Both the position numbers and the translations under genes were made by a program. DNA of 64,000 bases, from NCBI RefSeq assembly GCF_010119235.1, contig NZ_JAAATZ010000001.1:2324501-2388500 (forward strand). Direction: 5' to 3'. The notes beneath the pieces are model-generated. The model had not been told where the DNA came from, ran no database searches, and was given only the letters and a program-made list of their open reading frames with translations. Origin of the DNA: Flavobacterium phycosphaerae. GTDB lineage: Bacteria > Bacteroidota > Bacteroidia > Flavobacteriales > Flavobacteriaceae. The number at the start of each line of letters is the position of its first letter. The first letter of the stretch is position 1. Positions 36,987 through 43,888 of the stretch are shown here, piece by piece.

Positions 36987-37090
36987 TTACGAATTATGAA
37001 TTACGAATTACGAGTTTCAGTTGATAAGAATATATAAGAGTTACTAATCAACATTATCCATTCCTAATTCATAATTTCTAATTCGTAATT
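36984..37090. repeat. AATTACG microsatellite forming an inverted repeat
   Basis: The left arm (36984-37014) repeats the 7-mer GAATTAC/GAATTAT. The right arm (37063-37090) is its complement (CTAATTCATAATT, then TCTAATTCGTAATT). The pair lies exactly between convergent genes and could fold into a large hairpin. Confidence 0.7.
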
Positions 37091-37091
37091 G

Positions 37092-37847
37092 TTACTTCTT
37101 CTTCTCTGTCTTTTTTGCTTTTACCGTTGATTTGTATAACGGAAGGAAATACGAAACGGTATAGTTGAAGCCTACGCCGAAATTACCATTATACGTTCGG
37201 TTGAAGCCCGGAATGTACAGGTTGTCAAAAGTATCGGGTTTCTTTTGTGACATCAGGCGGTTTAAACGAAAGCTGAAGCCCACATAAAAGTTATTGAAAA
37301 CCTGAGCTTTTACCCCCGCTACTACTTCTATCCATTGTGCGGATAATCCATTGAATTTATCTCCTGACGGGACTTCTGTTGCTTCACCAAAGTAAGGATA
37401 CGGGTTATAAATTTTATAGCTGTTCAATGTTTGACTAAAACTACTGACACCATAGCGTAAGCCCACATAAATCATGTTTTCCATGTTGCCCCAATTTTGA
37501 TAGGTGTTGTAATCAAAACCGGCTTTGATATAAGTTCCTTTGGTGGTAAAGTTTACGCGGTCGTCGTCAACGGTTTTGTCTTCATTCCCAATTTCAGCAG
37601 CCAAGTAATGTCTTCTGGTCAAACGGTAATCGCCCACGAGCTCTAAACCGCGATAGTCTTTTTCGTAAAAGGAACGCGTTAGTTTGAATAAATCAACTCC
37701 CACTCGTAATCCGTAGCGCTCTTTTTTGGGAGCGATACTGTCCTTCTTTATGCTATCTTTTTGCGTAGTATTCTTTTCTTGAGCCTTGCCTGTCAACGAA
37801 AGCAACACCAAGAGTATACTAAAAGTAAATTTTGATATGTGTTTCAT
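37092..37847 (-). CDS. DUF6048 family outer-membrane-type protein
   Basis: A 251-residue exported protein with a signal peptide (FTFSILLVLLSLTGKAQ) and a predicted beta-barrel-like body rich in alternating aromatic residues (YIKAGFDYNTYQNW, MIYVGLRYGVSSFSQ, FGVGFNYTVSYFLPLY). It matches DUF6048 in my memory. It sits directly downstream of a DUF6452 lipoprotein gene and overlaps it by 29 bases, and rlmD is upstream, an order conserved in Flavobacteria. Function unknown; probably envelope. Confidence 0.8.
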   Translation of the reverse strand: MKHISKFTFSILLVLLSLTGKAQEKNTTQKDSIKKDSIAPKKERYGLRVGVDLFKLTRSFYEKDYRGLELVGDYRLTRRHYLAAEIGNEDKTVDDDRVNFTTKGTYIKAGFDYNTYQNWGNMENMIYVGLRYGVSSFSQTLNSYKIYNPYPYFGEATEVPSGDKFNGLSAQWIEVVAGVKAQVFNNFYVGFSFRLNRLMSQKKPDTFDNLYIPGFNRTYNGNFGVGFNYTVSYFLPLYKSTVKAKKTEKKK

Positions 37848-38316
37848 TTTCAGAGGTAATAGCGTTGGTTTGAATAGTTAAGTTTTGAACCCAAGGAACA
37901 TCAGGTGAGGCCGCGTTGCTTTGCACTACACCATCATCAGCATTGAGCTGATAAACGACTTTATAGCCACAAGCTCTGGACACATAAACGGTTTGGGTGG
38001 TATAATTAAATTCCAGAAAATCTTCATTAGCCGAAGTGCTGGTGCTGTTCATAATCAAGCTGTATTTGACTGAGTTTTTAGTGGGGTCAAGCGGTAACTT
38101 AATCTTACTTTCTGCATTAAAAACATCAAGGTCTAGGTCATTAAGCGCTCCTTCGCCTTTGACTTTCAGGTTCACTACATTTTTAACGTTGGCCGGATTA
38201 GAACTGTCATAAAACTCTAAAACCAAACGCGGGGTAGTGTCCTCGGTACAGATGTCATCCTTCTCACAACCGGAGAACGAAACAGCAATTAATAACAGTA
38301 ACAGTATTTTCTTCAT
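37819..38316 (-). CDS. DUF6452 family lipoprotein
   Basis: A 165-residue lipoprotein with a signal and lipobox (LLLIAVSFSGC) followed by EKDDICTEDTTPRLVLEFYD, typical of DUF6452. The mature part is beta-rich. It overlaps the DUF6048 gene by 29 bases and follows rlmD by 39 bases that hold an AATTACG-type repeat. The pair probably forms one envelope unit; function unknown. Confidence 0.8.
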   Translation of the reverse strand: MKKILLLLLIAVSFSGCEKDDICTEDTTPRLVLEFYDSSNPANVKNVVNLKVKGEGALNDLDLDVFNAESKIKLPLDPTKNSVKYSLIMNSTSTSANEDFLEFNYTTQTVYVSRACGYKVVYQLNADDGVVQSNAASPDVPWVQNLTIQTNAITSENETHIKIYF

Positions 38317-38321
38317 AACAC

Positions 38322-38354
38322 AACTCGTAACTCGTAATTCGTGACTCGTAATTA
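38322..38354. repeat. AATTACG-type repeat (degenerate)
   Basis: Repeated CTCGTAA and TAATTCG units, the complement of GAATTAC, fill the gap between rlmD and the DUF6452 gene. Confidence 0.6.
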
Positions 38355-38355
38355 A

Positions 38356-39768
38356 TTATCTTTTCTCCAAAAGTACAACATTTTCAACATGATGCGTTTG
38401 CGGAAACATATCTACCGGTCGTACGCGGGTTACCTTGTAATGTTCGTCCATCAAAGCTAAGTCACGGGCTTGGGTAGCGCTGTTGCAGCTTACATAAACC
38501 ACTTTCTCAGGCGCTATTTTCAGGATTTGTTCCACTACATCTTTGTGCATCCCGTCACGCGGTGGGTCGGTGATGATGACATCGGGTTGGCCATGTTGTG
38601 CAATGAAGTCGTCATTGAAAACATTCTTCATATCGCCTACATAGAACTCACAGTTGGTGATGCTGTTGCGCTTGGCATTTTCTTTAGCATCTGCAATAGC
38701 TTCAGGAACGGCTTCTACACCAATCACTTTTTGAGCTTGTTTGGAAACAAATTGCGCAATGGTTCCGGTGCCGGTGTATAAATCATATACCACTTCGTTA
38801 CCGGTAAGTCCGGCAAATTCACGAGTGATTTTGTATAGTTCGTAAGCTTGGTCCGAATTGGTTTGGTAGAACGATTTGGCGTTAATGCTAAAATGCAAGC
38901 CTTCCATTTCTTCTAAGATATACTCTCGGCCTTTGAACAGTTTGATGTCTTGGTCGTAAAGCGTATCATTGGCTTTGCCGTTAATCACATATTGCAAAGA
39001 GGTAATTTGCGGAAACTTCTCGTAAATATGGTTCAGCAACAGTTCGCGTTGGGCTTTGTCTTCTTTGTAAAACTGCAACAGCACCATTATTTCTCCGGTA
39101 GAGGCGGTACGAATCATCAGCGTACGCAATAGGCCGGTATGATGACGAGCGTTGAAGAACTCTATGTTGTTGTCAGTAGCAAAGTGTTTGATTTCGTTGC
39201 GAATGGCATTCGAAGGGTCTTCTTGCAAATGGCATTTTTCAATGTCTAAGATTTTGTCCCACATACGCGGAATGTGAAAGCCTAAGGCATTTTTATTGCC
39301 AAATTCGACTCCTGATTGTATTTCGGCATCGGTCATCCAACGGGTGTCGGAGAAACCGAACTCCATTTTGTTTCGGTAAAAGAATTGTTTGGCTGAACCT
39401 AAGATGGGCTCAAAGGTGGGCAACTCAATTTTACCGATGCGTTTAAGGTTGTTGAATACCTCTTGGTTTTTATAGAACAACTGTTTGTCGTAGTTCATGT
39501 TTTGCCATTTGCAGCCGCCACAAGCCCCGAAATGCTGACAAACCGGGTCAACCCTGTCGGCAGAATACTGGTGGAATTTAATGGCTTTGCCTTCAAAGTA
39601 GGCTTTTCTTTTCTTGAGGGTTTGTACATCCACCACATCGCCAGGTACGACGTTGGGGATAAAGATGACTTGACCTTCGGGGGCTTTGGCTACCGATACG
39701 CCTTTGGCACCGGCATCTAAAACCGTTATGTTTTCAAATATGACTTTGTTGGTTACTTTTCTTCCCAT
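38356..39768 (-). CDS. rlmD: 23S rRNA (uracil-5-)-methyltransferase RlmD
   Basis: A 470-residue SAM-dependent enzyme that methylates U1939 of 23S rRNA. An N-terminal TRAM domain (VTNKVIFENITVLDAGAKG) is followed by a [4Fe-4S] Cys set (VCQHFGACGGC plus the Cys in IEKCHLQ) and the methyltransferase domain with LYTGTGTIAQF. The catalytic Cys is in VYVSCNSATQARDL. Full length. It starts a minus-strand operon with the DUF6452 and DUF6048 genes. Confidence 0.93.
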   Translation of the reverse strand: MGRKVTNKVIFENITVLDAGAKGVSVAKAPEGQVIFIPNVVPGDVVDVQTLKKRKAYFEGKAIKFHQYSADRVDPVCQHFGACGGCKWQNMNYDKQLFYKNQEVFNNLKRIGKIELPTFEPILGSAKQFFYRNKMEFGFSDTRWMTDAEIQSGVEFGNKNALGFHIPRMWDKILDIEKCHLQEDPSNAIRNEIKHFATDNNIEFFNARHHTGLLRTLMIRTASTGEIMVLLQFYKEDKAQRELLLNHIYEKFPQITSLQYVINGKANDTLYDQDIKLFKGREYILEEMEGLHFSINAKSFYQTNSDQAYELYKITREFAGLTGNEVVYDLYTGTGTIAQFVSKQAQKVIGVEAVPEAIADAKENAKRNSITNCEFYVGDMKNVFNDDFIAQHGQPDVIITDPPRDGMHKDVVEQILKIAPEKVVYVSCNSATQARDLALMDEHYKVTRVRPVDMFPQTHHVENVVLLEKR

Positions 39769-39784
39769 GGCGCAAAAATAGAAT

Positions 39785-39850
39785 TTAATTACGAATTATG
39801 AATTACGAATTACGAATTAGGGATTAGGGATTAGGAATTAGGAATTACAA
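39785..39850. repeat. AATTACG/AATTAGG microsatellite
   Basis: A run of 7-bp units changes from GAATTAC to GAATTAG and GGATTAG along its length. It is the longest uninterrupted copy in the window and lies just upstream of rlmD. Confidence 0.75.
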
Positions 39851-39970
39851 TTTTATTTTGGATTTTGTAGGTGGGTGAGGGGAGATGAATCTATGCCTTT
39901 TTGGGGTGAAAAAACGGTTTATGGCACTATAGAAACTGCCTTTATGGCAATGTGTGGCACTCTTGCCGCA

Positions 39971-40044
39971 CTCTAGAGGCAATCTAGAAGCAATCTAGAA
40001 GCAATCTAGAGGCAATCTAGAGGCAATCTAGAGGCAATCTAGAG
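39971..40044. repeat. 11-bp tandem repeat with TCTAGA core
   Basis: About six and a half copies of AATCTAGAGGC, with AATCTAGAAGC variants in the first copies. Each unit holds the palindrome TCTAGA. The 11-bp period is one helical turn and does not keep a reading frame. Confidence 0.85.
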
Positions 40045-40112
40045 AAATTTAAAAAAGACAATTGAGGACCTATGAAAAGCATCGAAATTTAACAGTTGTT
40101 GTAGGAAATTTG

Positions 40113-40120
40113 TATATTTG
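40113..40120 (+). promoter_or_regulatory. -7 element in the position of a cassette promoter
   Basis: TATATTTG matches TAnnTTTG and lies 80 bases before the first cassette boundary. It could drive the array, but no TTTG at -33 is seen. Confidence 0.35.
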
Positions 40121-40227
40121 GGAAAATTACAATGACTAATTTATACCGGCTCTTAAATAGAGTTAAGTGAATGACTAATGGTTGTTCGGGTATTAATGAG
40201 TTATAGCCAATTTTAGGACGACCGAAA

Positions 40228-40728
40228 ATGAAAGAACAAACAGAAATATATAAACTTGACAAAAGTATCTGGACACATGACGACTTTGAAGAAATGGGTT
40301 GGCATGACGCAAACATTTATGGGCTGACAATTGAGAAAAGCAAAGATAATTGGACAGCAGACTTCTTGCTCGACTTAGACTACATTTTTAAATGGGTTCA
40401 TCCAATTCCTCCAGCACAGACATTTACATTTTGGGTTGCTCCATGTACTCTAATTTTTAAAGAGTGTTTTGACTTGCATATTGACTTCAAAACAGATGGT
40501 GGTTGTCTTGACTTAATGGAAATAGCTGACCTTTATTTAAAAAGCAAAATAGAGCAAGAGAAAAATAAGTTTGTTTACGAATGGACAATCGAGTTACAAC
40601 AAGGACAAATAACTTTGAAGTCATATGGTCTTGAACAAATTGTAAGACAACAACCCAAATACGTGCACGGACAAGTGTTAACTTTGGACGAGCGTGGTGG
40701 AATAAATTTTGGACGGAAACCATGCTGA
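40228..40728 (+). CDS. Orphan cassette gene 1, hypothetical protein
   Basis: A 166-residue soluble protein with no signal or membrane segment. It contains MGWHDANIYGLTIEKSKDN, DFLLDLDYIFKWVHP, FTFWVAPCTLIFKE and a C-terminal LTLDERGGINFGRK. The WHDxxIyG-type motif recalls short proteins in variable regions of Bacteroidetes, but I cannot name the family. The ATG is 22 bases after the cassette boundary GTTATAG and the stop is 17 bases before the attC-like palindrome. That packing is typical of gene cassettes. Confidence 0.72.
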   Translation: MKEQTEIYKLDKSIWTHDDFEEMGWHDANIYGLTIEKSKDNWTADFLLDLDYIFKWVHPIPPAQTFTFWVAPCTLIFKECFDLHIDFKTDGGCLDLMEIADLYLKSKIEQEKNKFVYEWTIELQQGQITLKSYGLEQIVRQQPKYVHGQVLTLDERGGINFGRKPC

Positions 40729-40744
40729 CAGAAAGAAAAACTGG

Positions 40745-40876
40745 CTATAACAGGCGTTTGGCAAAAGTGGCGGTTCAGTTCTCCGCAGACGGTTTTGGGG
40801 TTCTCCAAAGTTTGGTTCTCCGCATCAACATTTGTGGTGAAAATCGCCACCTTCGCCAAGCGCCAAAACGTTAGCG
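40745..40876 (+). repeat. attC-like site 1
   Basis: It starts with CTATAAC (40745-40751) and ends with GTTAGCG (40870-40876). The left arm GGCGTTTGGCAAAAGTGGCG pairs with the right arm CGCCACCTTCGCCAAGCGCC at 17 of 20 positions, one of the three mismatches being G-T. The central part has two copies of GTTCTCCGCA. Length 132 bases, within the range of long attC sites. Confidence 0.7.
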
Positions 40877-40907
40877 GTAAGCATAAACACACTCAACATA
40901 TAAAGAC

Positions 40908-41501
40908 ATGGAAAAAAATTATCGAGCATATTTTTTGAACTGGACGACAATTAATCAAGTCGGAAAAATTAAACTTTTAAGATCTGCTTTTGTAATATTC
41001 TTTTTATTACCAATAATTGCGCAATTAATTGAGAAGTATCAAATACACTTTGAAATACCAATTTCATGGCTATTGTTATATTACAGTACATTGTCTATTT
41101 CACTAGGAACTCTTTTATATGGAATTTTTTGCCCTGAAATTGTTTCAAAATTCGAATCTTTTGAAGATTTTGATAAATCTGGAAAAGGAGGAGCATATCT
41201 GTATAATCAATTATCTAAAATAATGTCCAAACAGAAGACTCAAGGAAATTTAATTGAATTATTACAAAAATACACTTTTGCACATCTGAAAAATGAAGCT
41301 GGCATCGAAGATATAATAACGCGTACCATTTGGGGTGGACATAAAACTGATTTTTGGTTTGTTCATGATACTCTAAACTACTCTAAACCGATAATTCGAA
41401 TTGCTTGTTCATTATTCTATTTTACCGGTTTTGTACTGCTTGCTATTGTTTTCATCGAAAAAATATTTACTGTTACAGAGTATCTAATAAAAATTCAATA
41501 A
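40908..41501 (+). CDS. Orphan cassette gene 2, hypothetical membrane protein
   Basis: A 197-residue protein with a pair of hydrophobic helices near residues 24-75 (LRSAFVIFFLLPIIAQLIE and ISWLLLYYSTLSISLGTLLY) and one or two near the C-terminus (IACSLFYFTGFVLLAIVFIE). The middle is soluble and charged (FESFEDFDKSGKGGAYLYNQ). No family recognised. It begins 31 bases after the boundary GTTAGCG and ends 8 bases before the complementary CGCTAAC, so the gene fills the cassette. Confidence 0.72.
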   Translation: MEKNYRAYFLNWTTINQVGKIKLLRSAFVIFFLLPIIAQLIEKYQIHFEIPISWLLLYYSTLSISLGTLLYGIFCPEIVSKFESFEDFDKSGKGGAYLYNQLSKIMSKQKTQGNLIELLQKYTFAHLKNEAGIEDIITRTIWGGHKTDFWFVHDTLNYSKPIIRIACSLFYFTGFVLLAIVFIEKIFTVTEYLIKIQ

Positions 41502-41509
41502 ATGCCTAC

Positions 41510-41639
41510 CGCTAACAGCGGTTTCACGCAATAGTTGCAATCGATTTTCCTTAAACGGAAAATCGAGAGGAAATTTACATATCTTTACAACTAACCGCTA
41601 ACCTTCCCGCCACTGACGCGAAGCCGCGGTACGTTAAGT
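41510..41639 (+). repeat. attC-like site 2
   Basis: It starts with CGCTAAC (41510-41516) and ends with GTTAAGT (41633-41639), which fits the core consensus GTTRRRY exactly. The left arm AGCGGTTTCACG pairs with CGCGAAGCCGC on the right. Inside is a perfect 10-bp hairpin, TCGATTTTCC with GGAAAATCGA (41541-41566). Confidence 0.65.
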
Positions 41640-41659
41640 GCAAATTTAAACCCTTTACA

Positions 41660-42229
41660 ATGAAGAACCTTTTTATCATTACACTACTCACATTTGGAAT
41701 TAATTTTACAAATGCTCAGCAGAACATTTCGATTGAAGCAAAAGGAAACTTAGAATCTCCAAAACCTTGTGGATGCATTGATTTATCCGAAGTTACAAAC
41801 GAAAATAACCCTGCAGATATTCTAACTGGAATGGGAAAGTGCATTGAATTAAAACAATTTGAAAAGGCTGCTCGCCTATTTGCTATTGCAGGAGTATATG
41901 GAAAATATGACACTTTTAGAGTTAAAGATAAAAGTGCACATCAAGCTTTAATGGTTCTCCAAATGAGTATTTTGGAAAATATTGACGAAAACGACAAAAC
42001 CAATTTGATGGATAGTTTAAAAAAAGAACTTAAATCAGGCTCTAAAGAATTAAGTAATATTTGCCAAACAATTCAACAAGTTGGAATTCCAAAATATCAC
42101 CCAAAATACATGGTTCAGCACGGAATTCAAGCATTTACTGATAATAATGGAAACGGTCTGGTTGATGGATTTAACAGCCAGGAATCATGGAATTTAGCTT
42201 TAAAAAACTACTTGCATTGTGGAGAATAA
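41660..42229 (+). CDS. Orphan cassette gene 3, secreted hypothetical protein
   Basis: A 189-residue exported protein with a signal peptide (NLFIITLLTFGINFTNAQ). The mature part has CGCIDLSEVTNENNPADIL, helical repeats rich in Lys and Glu, and a C-terminal TDNNGNGLVDGFNSQESWN that resembles a calcium-binding loop. No family recognised. The ATG is 20 bases after the core GTTAAGT. The following attC-like site keeps only its left half. Confidence 0.7.
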   Translation: MKNLFIITLLTFGINFTNAQQNISIEAKGNLESPKPCGCIDLSEVTNENNPADILTGMGKCIELKQFEKAARLFAIAGVYGKYDTFRVKDKSAHQALMVLQMSILENIDENDKTNLMDSLKKELKSGSKELSNICQTIQQVGIPKYHPKYMVQHGIQAFTDNNGNGLVDGFNSQESWNLALKNYLHCGE

Positions 42230-42236
42230 AATCTGC

Positions 42237-42262
42237 ACATAACAGCGGTTTCGCGCAATAGT
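42237..42262 (+). repeat. attC-like half site 3
   Basis: ACATAACAGCGGTTTCGCGC continues with AATAGTT. The part from TAACAGCGGTTTC to AATAGTT matches the left arm of site 2 except for one base. No complementary right arm or core follows before the DUF1697 gene, so the site is truncated. Confidence 0.6.
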
Positions 42263-42319
42263 TCCTTCCAATTCCCCAACCAAAAATATTTTATTATCTT
42301 TAGAACTAAATACTAGTGT

Positions 42320-42868
42320 ATGAAAACCCACTTAGCCCTTCTTCGCGGCATCAACGTTTCGGGACATAAAATGATTAATATGGTTGCTTTGAAAAAGGCC
42401 TTAGAGGGTATTGGTTTTACCAATGTGGTAACCTATATCCAATCGGGGAATGTGTTTGTGGATACCGAAGAGGAGAGTCCGGGTAAGGTTGGTTTCGACA
42501 TCAAGCAGGAAATTTTTAAACAGTTTGGTCATGATGTTCCGGTGATTGTTATTGGTCAGGAAGACTTGCAGGCCTGTTTAGACCGCAATGGGTTTTTGAA
42601 CGAGGAAGGGGTTGATTTGAAAAAGCTGTATGTGTCTTTTATTTCTTCGGAACTGCCCGATAATATGATTACCCAGCTCAATCTGAACTTTATTAAACCC
42701 GACGAAATACAGTTGGACGGCAAGCGCATTTATTTGAAATATGACATTTCACCGGCCAAAACCCGATTAGACAACAAATGGATTGAGAAAAACATGAACG
42801 TGATGTCGACCACCCGCAATTGGAATACGGTGAATACTTTGTTGAAAATGTTTCAGGAGCGACTTTAG
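42320..42868 (+). CDS. DUF1697 domain-containing protein
   Basis: A 182-residue cytoplasmic protein. ALLRGINVSGHKMINMVALK and TYIQSGNVFVDTEE are the defining DUF1697 motifs. The family has two ferredoxin-like halves and no established function. It is the first ordinary chromosomal gene after the cassette array, 58 bases beyond the half site. Confidence 0.92.
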   Translation: MKTHLALLRGINVSGHKMINMVALKKALEGIGFTNVVTYIQSGNVFVDTEEESPGKVGFDIKQEIFKQFGHDVPVIVIGQEDLQACLDRNGFLNEEGVDLKKLYVSFISSELPDNMITQLNLNFIKPDEIQLDGKRIYLKYDISPAKTRLDNKWIEKNMNVMSTTRNWNTVNTLLKMFQERL

Positions 42869-42911
42869 AACAGCGCTATTTAATTGTAAATTAGCAAAAA
42901 TCTACTAAAGT

Positions 42912-43613
42912 ATGGGAACCAAAACCACTTTTAAAAGTTCAATTTCGGGTGCTGATTTTCCGGAAAGCGATAGAGTTTGGGGCAAGTCAATACGCTCGGC
43001 TATTTTTAATTTAATCAAAAAAGACTATCCTGATTTTGATGTCAACGGCTGTATTGCCGGTAGTGAACTCAATGTTTATCGGGAGAAATATATAGCGGCC
43101 TTTTTGCAATCGGAAGTGGGAGAGCTTACAGATTTGCACAAAAACGTTATGAAATCTTTGGGGACTGATAAATCCTTTGTTTCTAAAGTAGAGGAAGAGG
43201 AAGACACCCGAACGGTAGGGCAGGTGGTTGCTGATAAAGTAGCTGATTTTGGCGGAAGCTGGACCTTTATTATTTCGTTTTTTGTTTTTATCTCCTTATG
43301 GATAGCTTCTAATGTTGTTTTACTCTTGAACAAAGGCTTTGATCCTTATCCCTTTATTTTACTGAATCTGATACTTTCTTGTGTTGCAGCGCTTCAGGCA
43401 CCGGTGATTATGATGAGTCAAAACCGTCAGGAAGAAAAGGACCGCGAAAGAGCTAAAAAAGATTATATGATTAATTTGAAATCAGAACTTGAAATTAGAA
43501 TGCTGGATGAAAAATTAGACCATCTTATCATGCACCAACAACAGGAGCTGATTGAAATTCAGAAAGTACAAATTGAGATGATGAATGATATCCTTGAACG
43601 GATTAAGAAATAA
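42912..43613 (+). CDS. DUF1003 domain-containing membrane protein
   Basis: A 233-residue protein. The DUF1003 core has two helices (GSWTFIISFFVFISLWIASN and PFILLNLILSCVAALQAPVI) followed by MMSQNRQEEKDRERAKKDY, the family signature. An N-terminal domain of about 90 residues and a C-terminal coiled coil flank it. Function unknown. It lies 43 bases after the DUF1697 gene and runs into an AATTACG repeat. Confidence 0.92.
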   Translation: MGTKTTFKSSISGADFPESDRVWGKSIRSAIFNLIKKDYPDFDVNGCIAGSELNVYREKYIAAFLQSEVGELTDLHKNVMKSLGTDKSFVSKVEEEEDTRTVGQVVADKVADFGGSWTFIISFFVFISLWIASNVVLLLNKGFDPYPFILLNLILSCVAALQAPVIMMSQNRQEEKDRERAKKDYMINLKSELEIRMLDEKLDHLIMHQQQELIEIQKVQIEMMNDILERIKK

Positions 43614-43787
43614 TTACGAATTACGAGTTACGAATTACGAATTACGAATTACGAATATAAATAGTATAAGCTGAGGTTAAGGAAAATGTAGTTCAGGTTA
43701 AAAGTTATGATTTTGCAATTAAAGTTGTGTAACTATATCAACATTACGGACTAACAATTCGTAATTCATAATTCGTAATTCGCAATT
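43612..43787. repeat. Pair of AATTACG arrays in inverted orientation
   Basis: Arm 1 (43612-43655) has about six GAATTAC-type units and arm 2 (43755-43787) has the complement (CAATTCGTAATTCATAATTCG). About 100 bases of unique sequence lie between them. The right arm lies just before the ornithine aminotransferase promoter. Confidence 0.7.
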
Positions 43788-43793
43788 AAATTT

Positions 43794-43801
43794 TACTTTT
43801 G
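43794..43801 (+). promoter_or_regulatory. -7 element before the ornithine aminotransferase gene
   Basis: TACTTTTG matches TAnnTTTG. The leader to the ATG at 43889 would be about 80 bases. Confidence 0.5.
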
Positions 43802-43888
43802 TACAACATGGATGATTTCTCTCCACAAGAAGGAATGGCGATTTAATAAAGTAATCTGTAGTGAGAGCAGATTAAAAATTCAATTACA

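Larger units (their letters stand above)
39769..40227 (+). other. Intergenic region with two repeat arrays ahead of the cassette array
   Basis: This 459-base stretch has no gene. It holds an AATTACG/AATTAGG microsatellite (39785-39850), an 11-bp TCTAGA tandem (39971-40044), a promoter-like TATATTTG (40113-40120) and the first cassette boundary GTTATAG (40200-40206). Confidence 0.7.
40200..42262 (+). mobile_element. Integron-like gene cassette array without integrase (CALIN-like)
   Basis: Three plus-strand orphan genes are each followed by a palindromic, attC-like site. Boundaries are GTTATAG at 40200, the site at 40745-40876, the site at 41510-41639, and a half site at about 42237-42262. The left-end 7-mer of each complete site is the exact complement of the core that starts the same cassette: CTATAAC with GTTATAG, and CGCTAAC with GTTAGCG. 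That is the rule for excisable cassettes. No integrase is in the window. The naming as an integron relic is inference from structure. Confidence 0.7.

Noticed and set aside
39971..40044. Possible CRISPR array in the 11-bp TCTAGA repeats
   Set aside because: Units are contiguous, with no spacers, and far too short; no cas genes are nearby.
40741..40890. Ordinary bidirectional terminator instead of an attC-like site
   Set aside because: Arms are separated by about 90 bases, there is no T tract, and the ends match the reciprocal core rule of cassettes.
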